Shown: positions 57,484 through 64,000 of the stretch, in pieces | Layout of the letters: each line of letters begins with the position of its first letter | Position numbering within the stretch: the stretch's first letter is position 1 | Origin: Planktothrix tepida PCC 9214 | GTDB taxonomy: Bacteria; Cyanobacteriota; Cyanobacteriia; Cyanobacteriales; Microcoleaceae | Assembly (NCBI RefSeq): GCF_900009145.1 | Contig: NZ_LN889782.1 | Span: forward strand, 195,128-259,127 | Length of the DNA: 64,000 nucleotides | Reading direction: 5' to 3' | Made by a program: the position numbers and the translations under genes | Notes under the pieces: model-generated | Databases searched by the model: none | What the model saw: the letters and a program-made list of their open reading frames with translations, nothing else | Told to the model about the DNA's origin: nothing

Positions 57484-57550
57484 AGAAACCGGGTTTCTCA
57501 TTGTTATCTCAGTAAAAACAACAAAATTTCTATTAAAAAACCCGGTTTCT
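57484..57550. repeat. Pair of AGAAACCGGGTTTCT-type palindromes
   Basis: AGAAACCGGGTTTCT (57484-57498) and AAACCCGGTTTCT (57538-57550) are each self-complementary and also complementary to each other, so they can form two small hairpins or one long one. They lie between the convergent DUF29 and pdhA genes and may terminate both. This palindrome is common in spacers of several cyanobacteria (from memory). Confidence 0.65.
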
Positions 57551-57569
57551 GTGTTCTGTGATTTACCGT

Positions 57570-58604
57570 TTATTCATCTTCTGCATAAACATAACGGTAA
57601 AGATCTTTTGGATCAGGTTCAGGACTACTTTGGGCAAATTCAACCGCATCATCAATAGTCGCTTGAACTTGTTGATCAATTGCTTTTAATTCCTCCTGGG
57701 TTGCTAAATTATGTTCCGTTAAATACGCTGCAAATTTTTTAATCGGATCACGAGCAAACCAAAATTCTTTCTCCTCTTTATCCCTTAATTCATCAGGATC
57801 TGCCAAAGAATGTCCTCGAAAACGATAGGTTAACGCTTCGACTAAGGTTGGGCCTTCCCCAGCGCGAGCACGAGCAACGGCTTTTTTAGCCACTTCTCGA
57901 ACCGCTAAAACATCCATCCCATCGACTTCATAACCCGGCATTCCAAAAGCAGGGCCTTTTTTGTAGATTTCGGGGTCAGAAGTTGCCCGCTCATGGGCCA
58001 TCCCGATCGCCCATTTATTATTTTCGACCACATAAATAATCGGCAATTTCCATAATGTTGCCATGTTCAAACATTCAAAGAATTGACCGTTATTACAAGC
58101 TCCATCGCCAAAGAAACACATGGTTACTTGATCTGCATTGGGATCATTCATGGCTTCCCGACGGTATTTACTTTGAAAAGCCGCACCTGTAGCAACTGGA
58201 ATTCCTTCAGCAACAAAGGCAAACCCCCCTAATAAATTATGTTCAGAGGAGAATAAGTGCATCGAGCCACCCCGACCCTTAGAACAGCCTGTAGCCTTGC
58301 CAAATAATTCCGCCATGACTTGACGAGGGGGAACTCCCGCGCTCAACGCATGAACGTGATCCCGATAGGTACTACAAACATAATCTTCATTTCGGCGACC
58401 GGCGCGGATCATCCCCGTCGCAACGGCTTCTTGACCGTTGTACAGGTGGACAAAACCGAACATTTTGCCCCGATAATACATCTCAGCGCATTTATCTTCA
58501 AACAACCGCCCCAAAACCATATCCTCATACAGCATTAACCCTTCATCACGGGTTACAGCCGTTGCATCCGCCTTAAATGTCGGTAACGTGCGTTCCTGTA
58601 CCAT
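57570..58604 (-). CDS. pdhA: Pyruvate dehydrogenase E1 component, alpha subunit
   Basis: PdhA with PdhB forms the thiamine-diphosphate-dependent E1 enzyme that decarboxylates pyruvate and passes acetyl to the E2 lipoyl groups, supplying acetyl-CoA for lipids and the TCA cycle. From the ATG at 58604 it has 344 residues, and the TPP/Mg motif runs from [15 protein letters not shown] to [27 protein letters not shown] and [15 protein letters not shown] match the family, the latter being the phosphorylation-loop region of eukaryotic enzymes. A TTG at 58613 is less likely. As usual in cyanobacteria, the beta subunit gene is not adjacent. Confidence 0.97.
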   Translation of the reverse strand: MVQERTLPTFKADATAVTRDEGLMLYEDMVLGRLFEDKCAEMYYRGKMFGFVHLYNGQEAVATGMIRAGRRNEDYVCSTYRDHVHALSAGVPPRQVMAELFGKATGCSKGRGGSMHLFSSEHNLLGGFAFVAEGIPVATGAAFQSKYRREAMNDPNADQVTMCFFGDGACNNGQFFECLNMATLWKLPIIYVVENNKWAIGMAHERATSDPEIYKKGPAFGMPGYEVDGMDVLAVREVAKKAVARARAGEGPTLVEALTYRFRGHSLADPDELRDKEEKEFWFARDPIKKFAAYLTEHNLATQEELKAIDQQVQATIDDAVEFAQSSPEPDPKDLYRYVYAEDE

Positions 58605-58886
58605 TGTTTCCAATCACCTTTACCAATTTGAATTTATATTTTACCAGGGCTGTTTCATCTTCAAGTTAAAAAGACTAAAAAAAGAGGGCTGGGACTAGCC
58701 GTGCTTTTTGGCGCATCACTATTTAATAAAATCGAAAGCCAGGGCGATACCACTACCTATCAGTATAGCAATTTTTTTATCAAAAAACAATACCCAATTC
58801 CTGAATTGTATATTTGTAAAAAGTTAATCAATTTAGAGTATTTAAAGTCTGATTCCCCGAAAAAAAGAAGATGATAAAACAAAACC

Positions 58887-58979
58887 TATAGCGCTACTTG
58901 AAGAGGGGACAGGGAACAGTAAGAAGTGAAAGGGTTTGAGAATTCAGAAATGTCAAACACCGTAATGCGTAGTGCTATA
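58887..58979 (+). mobile_element. MITE-like dispersed repeat, copy C with inverted ends
   Basis: A 93-bp block begins TATAGCGCTAC and ends GTAGTGCTATA, so its ends are 11-bp inverted repeats with one mismatch. Its interior (GGGAACAGTAAGAAGTGAAA, TTTGAGAATTCAGAAATGTC) aligns with copies A and B. It contains no gene. It lies in the 547-bp spacer 58605-59151, which is otherwise AT-rich and without recognisable content except a likely promoter for the downstream gene. Confidence 0.5.
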
Positions 58980-59151
58980 TAAAAAAGTGTTTTTTATAAA
59001 AATCAATAATTTCCAAAATAGCTTTCGGGCTTTCTAATTAATCGTCCCCTTTTCTGCTATACTTTTAAAACATGAAACCCCTCTGGGGAGAAGGCGTAGT
59101 GTTACGTTTTCTCTTTTTTGCCGACAGTCAATCGCTAACAGCCAACCATTC

Positions 59152-60624
59152 ATGACATTTATATCTGTTCTCTACGCACTATTTTTATTAATTCTATTAA
59201 TATTTTATTGGATTCTTCCGTGGAAGTTTTGGCGACTTTTTATCCTATTAATAGCGAGTCTAATTTTTTATAGTACATTACAAATTCAATATATTCCTTT
59301 ACTGTTGCTATGGACAGTATTTAACTTTGGTTTAGCCTTAACCATTGTAGAACCCCAAGAATGGGAAATTCCTCACATTTCTTGGAATCGTCGTCGCTCT
59401 TTCTTGTTAACCCTAGGTATTATCATTAATGTTTTAATTTTAGTTGGGTTTAAATATTTACCCTTTATTTTCAATATTGTAGGAACCGCGTGGAATCTTC
59501 CTGTGATTATTAATACAGGGAATTGGATTGATCAATATGTCATGGCGCCTTTAGGGTTAAGTTTTTTCTGCTTTGAACTCATCGCTTATTTAGTTGATGT
59601 TTATCGAGGTGCACCCGCATCTACTTCTCTCCTCGAATTTGCCGCTTATAAAATATTTTTTGCTAAACTAATTTCAGGGCCAATCACTCGTTATCATCAT
59701 CTGAATAATCAATTTAGAACCCTAAAATTTCCGGTTCCTGAACAAATTGCTGATGGGTTATGGTTACTCGCTAGAGGTGCAATGAAGAAAGGACTGTTAG
59801 CTGATAATTTAGGGATTTTAGTAGATCTCAGTTTCAGTAATTTACAACGAGCCGGAAGTGGGGATTTGTGGTTAGCAACCTTTGCTTATGGATTACAATT
59901 ATATCTTGATTTTAGCGGTTATGTTGATTTAGCCAGAGGCACAGCATTACTCTTGGGATTGAGTTTACCTATTAACTTTGATGCACCTTATTTTACCACC
60001 AGTATTGCCGATTTTTGGCGACGTTGGCATATAACATTAGGCGATTGGTTACGGAATTATTTATATTTTCCTTTAGGTGGTTCTAGGGTGGGATTATTTC
60101 GCACTTGTCTGAATTTAATCATCGTCATGTTAATCGCTGGAATTTGGCATGGTGCGGCTTGGGGATTTGTCGTTTGGGGAGGATTACATGGTTTAGCATT
60201 AGTAATTCATCGCCTCACAGACGCAATATTTACGAAATTATCTATAACCTGGATTTGGAAAAGTTTACCTGGTGTTTTTATCGCTTGGTTAATCACTCAA
60301 TTAATGGTATTTACCGCTTGGATTTTCTTTAGAATTCCCAATTTACAAGATTCTGGGTGGGTTATTCATCATTTATGGGGTCATACGGCTGATGTACAGT
60401 TTGCTCATAAAGTTTATGTTGAAGCTTTAGGTTTAGAACGACACAATCTTGTCATTGTATTAGCTTCTATTTTTGGATTAATGGCTTTGACAACGTTCTT
60501 AAACCGAGGGTTAAAATTAGAGTTAAATTGGACAGTCAAATTAGCCTTAGTCCCCCTTAGCTTTTTTGCGGTTTGGCTATTAGCACCTGAAGGCGGTTTA
60601 CCCTATATTTATTTTGATTTTTAA
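59152..60624 (+). CDS. MBOAT family O-acyltransferase (AlgI-like)
   Basis: A 490-residue polytopic membrane protein with about ten to twelve helices. It has the family signatures DFWRRWHITLGDWLRNYLYF (His293), LGGSR, and GIWHGAAWGFVVWGGLHG with the catalytic His333. Members such as AlgI and DltB carry acyl groups across the membrane onto exopolysaccharides or wall polymers. They usually work with a separate periplasmic transferase, none of which is encoded nearby. The neighbouring TPR-GT61 glycosyltransferase, convergent 36 bp away, hints at a shared role in surface glycan formation, but this is only proximity. Confidence 0.93.
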   Translation: MTFISVLYALFLLILLIFYWILPWKFWRLFILLIASLIFYSTLQIQYIPLLLLWTVFNFGLALTIVEPQEWEIPHISWNRRRSFLLTLGIIINVLILVGFKYLPFIFNIVGTAWNLPVIINTGNWIDQYVMAPLGLSFFCFELIAYLVDVYRGAPASTSLLEFAAYKIFFAKLISGPITRYHHLNNQFRTLKFPVPEQIADGLWLLARGAMKKGLLADNLGILVDLSFSNLQRAGSGDLWLATFAYGLQLYLDFSGYVDLARGTALLLGLSLPINFDAPYFTTSIADFWRRWHITLGDWLRNYLYFPLGGSRVGLFRTCLNLIIVMLIAGIWHGAAWGFVVWGGLHGLALVIHRLTDAIFTKLSITWIWKSLPGVFIAWLITQLMVFTAWIFFRIPNLQDSGWVIHHLWGHTADVQFAHKVYVEALGLERHNLVIVLASIFGLMALTTFLNRGLKLELNWTVKLALVPLSFFAVWLLAPEGGLPYIYFDF

Positions 60625-60660
60625 TTGTTATAAAAGGCAATAGGGAAGATTTTAATCCAT

Positions 60661-63369
60661 TTATACTCCTTCAAGCAAAGTCAAAAATTGCTGAATATCA
60701 ATTAAAATATCTTCAGAAAAATTTCGAGGATAGGTGAAACGATGCAGATAGTATCCAGGAAGAGTTTCGCCAATATAATAATAGTAATCTAATTCTACTA
60801 AATTACTAATCCACCAATAGCAATGATAAACATAATTCGGCGAAAATAATTCAATCACTTTCGTTCCCGGTTGACAAAATACTAAATTCGTTAAACCACT
60901 CCCATGAGGCGCAATAATCAGTTCAGCTTGGGAAAATAAAGCGGCTTGTTCAACAACGGACATTGATTCTAATTGAACAAATTCAACTCCGAAGAGTTTT
61001 AAAATAGTTAATAACTCATCCTCATTCAAAATTCGACGGCTTTTAGCCGAATTCCGACTAATATAAATTCGCTTAAAATTAGGTGAATTTGAAATCAAAT
61101 CTGGAATCAAAAATTGTTGTTTTAAGAAATCGCACGTCCATTTTGGCATCCAAGCGACACAACCGGGAAAAGAAGGGACAATTAACTCTGTGGCTTGAAC
61201 ATGATGAAGGTTATGAATATTGATTTGTTGATTTTCAGTAATTCCTAATAACTCTAAAGTTTCCTGCTGAAAATGACAACGATTATCTACAATAAAATAA
61301 TCAATATTATCCCAATTAATATTGCTTTTTCTCAATAATTCAATTCGCGGTAACACATCTAACATCCAGTGAAAATAAACAGAATTTGAAAGTCCTGCTA
61401 AAACCGAAACAGTTCCTTGAATCTGATGAATAGGAGGTAATTTCTGAACAGATAAAATGGAGTGATGTCTAGGATGTTTTTCAGGATGACCTGGACTCAA
61501 TAAAGGAAATTCAGGGGAAAGATCGCCTAAAAAATGCTGTTCACTGGTCAAAATTGCCGATTGGGTTTGATCAGAACTTAACCAAAACCTTCCTTGTGAT
61601 AATTGAACCACAAAAGCAGACGGAAGTTGAACGCTTTGACCAAATCTAAAACTAAAATGAATAGAATCATCCAGGGATTTAGGCGGTTTTAAATCGACAA
61701 CCGTTTCAGAATAAATTTGTTGATAATTAAGTTGATTTAAAGCATGAAGCTTTACCCAATCTTTGGTTAATTCATCAAACTGAGTTGGTGGGTTAATAGC
61801 TTGAACTTCGGAAAAATTAAGATTAGGGTTCAGTTTTCCAGCTTGAAATAAATGGTTCAGTAAACTATCAACTAAAACTGCCATTGAGGATTCTTTTTCT
61901 AAAGCTTTTTTTAAATAAAACAACCCGTGTTCTGTTTGATAATTATAAACCAATAAAAACCCAAAATATCCTAAATATAAAGCAGATTCTGAATCTTCTT
62001 TTAAACTCTGTTTTAAATAGTAAATTGCTTCTTGAATTTCTCCGGTATTAAATAAAGCTTGAGCTAAACCATAATAAGCTTCAGCTAGATTAGGATGATA
62101 ATGAATTGCTTCTTTAAAATGGGTGATGGCTTTTGAAAAGTGTTCTAATTTTAACCAACATTGTCCGACTTTTAAGTGATACCTGGCTTTTCTATCCTCC
62201 AAAGAAAGTCTACTCCCCGGTTTTGCAATTGTATTGATACCGGATAGAGAACCTGATAAATTTGCAGCCAAATAACACTGAACAGCTTCTAAATAGTCTT
62301 GTTTATGCTCATAAAATATATCTCCAAAGGTTAAATAAATTTCAAAATGATGAGGATCAATTTCTTGTGCTTTTTGCAGTACCGTTAAGGCTGAATCAGG
62401 ATCAAAATTTGATAAAATTTTTCCTAAATAAAGATATAAATCTATCGGTATTTCTGAGGGAAAAGATAATAAATTTAAAAATTGAATCGCCCGTGAATTA
62501 ATATTAGGGGTGAATAGAGTTTGATTTTGAATCTGTTGAATTAAAGCTTGATAAAATTGAGGCTGTTTTTGTATCCCTTGCTTGAGGGCATCAATTCCTG
62601 ATTCTAATAATCCTTCGATAATTAAATTAATTCCTAAATCACTATAAGCAGGTGCATAATTGGGTTGAAGTTGAATTGAATTTTGAAACGCATCAATAGC
62701 GAATTCCCAGCGTTTAATTTGAGTAAAACACAGTCCTAATTGATAATAGCTTAAATAATCTGGGGAACGCTGAATCACTTCTTGATAACATTGAATCGCC
62801 TGCTCAAATTGTTCTAATTTTTGATAAAGAATGGCTTGATTAAGATAAGCAGAACAGTGATTGGGTTGCAATTCAATTCCCCGTTGCCAAACCTCAATTG
62901 CTGTTTCTAAATCTCCTTGAAGCGCAATGGCTTGACCTAAATTATCATAAATTTCAATATCTGTCTCACACCAGTCTAAAATAGCCTCATAAATCTGTTG
63001 TGCAAATTGAGGATATTGAGACGATAAATAACCCTTTGCTTGATGTTTTAAAAAATTAATAAATTCACTAATTTCAGGTGCTTCTAAATCTAAATTAAAT
63101 TGAGTAAAAGCCGAAAACCAAATCGTTTGTGCTTGAAATGAATCTCCGTATAATAACCAAGATAATCCTAAATACCAATAGTTAGAAATAATATCAGGAA
63201 ACTCTAAAATACACTGTTCATAAATTGAGACGGCTTCTAAAAACTGTTGTTTGTCCAAAGAACGATTTCCTTGTTCTTGGAAGGACGCCATAGAATTTAA
63301 TAACTCATCTTCCCCTCCCAAAATGTGGGAAGAAAGGAAGGTTTCATTTGAGTCTGGATTTTCTGACAT
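60661..63369 (-). CDS. TPR protein with C-terminal GT61-type glycosyltransferase domain
   Basis: The 902-residue protein has about ten TPR units in two blocks (about 25-290 and 315-510), for example HCSAYLNQAILYQKLEQFEQ. A GT61/DUF563 domain occupies about 600-895, with NSVYFHWMLDVLPRIELLRK, RIYISRNSAKSRRILNEDEL, EQAALFSQAELIIAPHGSGL and FCQPGTKVIELFSPNY; the latter two are core GT61 motifs. GT61 enzymes add xylose or GlcNAc in eukaryotes; bacterial members are little studied and often sit in polysaccharide clusters. It could glycosylate proteins brought in by the TPR region, as in OGT, but that is inference. The next gene upstream is 24 bp away on the same strand. Confidence 0.9.
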   Translation of the reverse strand: MSENPDSNETFLSSHILGGEDELLNSMASFQEQGNRSLDKQQFLEAVSIYEQCILEFPDIISNYWYLGLSWLLYGDSFQAQTIWFSAFTQFNLDLEAPEISEFINFLKHQAKGYLSSQYPQFAQQIYEAILDWCETDIEIYDNLGQAIALQGDLETAIEVWQRGIELQPNHCSAYLNQAILYQKLEQFEQAIQCYQEVIQRSPDYLSYYQLGLCFTQIKRWEFAIDAFQNSIQLQPNYAPAYSDLGINLIIEGLLESGIDALKQGIQKQPQFYQALIQQIQNQTLFTPNINSRAIQFLNLLSFPSEIPIDLYLYLGKILSNFDPDSALTVLQKAQEIDPHHFEIYLTFGDIFYEHKQDYLEAVQCYLAANLSGSLSGINTIAKPGSRLSLEDRKARYHLKVGQCWLKLEHFSKAITHFKEAIHYHPNLAEAYYGLAQALFNTGEIQEAIYYLKQSLKEDSESALYLGYFGFLLVYNYQTEHGLFYLKKALEKESSMAVLVDSLLNHLFQAGKLNPNLNFSEVQAINPPTQFDELTKDWVKLHALNQLNYQQIYSETVVDLKPPKSLDDSIHFSFRFGQSVQLPSAFVVQLSQGRFWLSSDQTQSAILTSEQHFLGDLSPEFPLLSPGHPEKHPRHHSILSVQKLPPIHQIQGTVSVLAGLSNSVYFHWMLDVLPRIELLRKSNINWDNIDYFIVDNRCHFQQETLELLGITENQQINIHNLHHVQATELIVPSFPGCVAWMPKWTCDFLKQQFLIPDLISNSPNFKRIYISRNSAKSRRILNEDELLTILKLFGVEFVQLESMSVVEQAALFSQAELIIAPHGSGLTNLVFCQPGTKVIELFSPNYVYHCYWWISNLVELDYYYYIGETLPGYYLHRFTYPRNFSEDILIDIQQFLTLLEGV

Positions 63370-63393
63370 TGAACAACTTTTTTCTCCGTGATC

Positions 63394-64000
63394 TTAATTT
63401 GATTGTACTTCAGCCTCTAATATTTTTTGAATCCGATCATGAGTTTGTTCTAAATGCGCTAAGGTATAAGCATTCATCTTATCCTTTTGTCGCTTTAATG
63501 TTGTTTCTAACTGTTGATTTAACTGTTGAAGTTCATACCAAGCTAAGGTTTCTGCATCTTCAGGAACGGTAATTTTTCGTAACACCATCTCGCTCAAAAT
63601 TTCCAGATGCTCCCGTTGTAAAGAACGCCGAATACTGGAAATCTCAATAGTGCCATTATTCACTGAAATTTCTGACCAAATTCCATTTTGAACCGTTTCA
63701 AATAATTCGGGTAAAGTTAACGCATTATTGGCTGTTGTTTTTAATTCTAAATCCCGGAGCCGAAATAACCGAGTTGAAGCAAACAATTCGTGTAAAATAT
63801 AACGCTGAAACCAACTAATTCGGCGAGTAATGGGATAATCCAAATAACTATTTTGATCAGGATTTGCCCAATCTGACCAACGAGCAGGTGCTAACTGATT
63901 TAAGAGATTGGGAGAAAACTTAAAGATTTTATCGGTAAAAACATAGGTTTGCAAAAGTTTTAAAGCATCCCGTTGTTTTTTAATTGAAATAGGTTCAAAA
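63394..64000 (-). CDS. Zinc-dependent metalloprotease C-terminal part (DUF4953-like), partial at right edge
   Basis: The frame stays open past the window edge: residues before the apparent TTG start at 63954 continue as FEPISIKKQRDALKLL, so the true start lies outside. The visible 200 or so residues (WSDWANPDQNSYLDYPITRR, LHELFASTRLFRLRDLELK, ELFETVQNGIWSE, RRSLQREHLEILSEM, AYTLAHLEQTHDRIQKIL) match the C-terminal region of DUF5117/DUF4953 zinc metalloproteases, large gluzincin-like proteins. The HExxH catalytic motif would be upstream of this part. It is on the same strand as the GT61 gene and 24 bp before it, so the two may be cotranscribed. Confidence 0.75.
   Translation of the reverse strand, partial: FEPISIKKQRDALKLLQTYVFTDKIFKFSPNLLNQLAPARWSDWANPDQNSYLDYPITRRISWFQRYILHELFASTRLFRLRDLELKTTANNALTLPELFETVQNGIWSEISVNNGTIEISSIRRSLQREHLEILSEMVLRKITVPEDAETLAWYELQQLNQQLETTLKRQKDKMNAYTLAHLEQTHDRIQKILEAEVQSN

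Noticed and set aside
58320-58538. Plus-strand frame inside pdhA
   Set aside because: It is antisense to well-conserved pdhA sequence.

Overview
The window looks like chromosome from a filamentous, non-heterocystous cyanobacterium of the Planktothrix/Oscillatoria type. This rests on low GC with AT-rich spacers, many HIP1 octamers (GCGATCGC), a fraC-fraD-fraE septal-junction cluster, cyanobacterium-typical families (DUF1822, DUF4347-RTX, AAA_35-WD40, very large Ser/Thr kinase/His kinase hybrids, orthocaspase-like proteins), and short tandem and palindromic intergenic repeats. No rRNA, tRNA, CRISPR array or intact insertion sequence was seen. The species assignment is inference.

Layout. 0-7 kb: queA, a caspase-fold protein lacking both catalytic residues, msrA, an unknown membrane-associated protein and a fructosamine kinase. 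7.4-15.3 kb: a 2017-residue Ser/Thr kinase/AAA/GAF/His kinase/receiver protein followed at once by a REC-GGDEF-EAL regulator, the pair separated only by a heptamer repeat. 15.4-19.8 kb: a small protein, a decayed glycine-betaine-type binding protein, fraC/fraD/fraE, larE and a decayed cysteine hydrolase. 19.9-26.6 kb: a chemoreceptor, a CocE-type hydrolase and a large secreted DUF4347/choice-of-anchor/Calx-beta/RTX protein. 26.8-39 kb: pyrG, a small duplicated-domain protein, a TPR Ser/Thr kinase, the wreck of a toxin-antitoxin pair, a TPR protein, a UvrD/PcrA helicase, a transaldolase-like aldolase, a YdcF/SanA protein, cobU with a DUF5009 membrane protein, and a small membrane protein. 39-43 kb: a secreted pentapeptide protein, DUF1822, a secreted TPR protein and fumC. 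43.4-50.6 kb: a compact three-gene signalling cassette (AAA_35-GGDEF, AAA_35-TM-14xWD40, HAMP-PP2C phosphatase). 50.6-64 kb: a DHH-CBS-CCA nucleotidyltransferase, rsmB, an adenylate cyclase, an isolated ARC6-IMS-like secreted protein, DUF29, pdhA, an MBOAT acyltransferase, a TPR-GT61 glycosyltransferase, and the C-terminal part of a zinc metalloprotease running off the right edge.

Two themes stand out. The first is signalling density: two Ser/Thr kinases, a hybrid kinase, two GGDEF proteins, an adenylate cyclase, a PP2C phosphatase and a chemoreceptor are interleaved with housekeeping genes. The second is intergenic decay: several spacers hold gene fragments (a binding protein, a cysteine hydrolase, a toxin-antitoxin pair, possibly a sigma factor) beside small dispersed repeats, including a MITE-like element with inverted ends. 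The most promising candidates for undescribed biology are the 43.4-50.6 kb cassette, the short FraD in the fra cluster, and the catalytically dead caspase-fold membrane protein.
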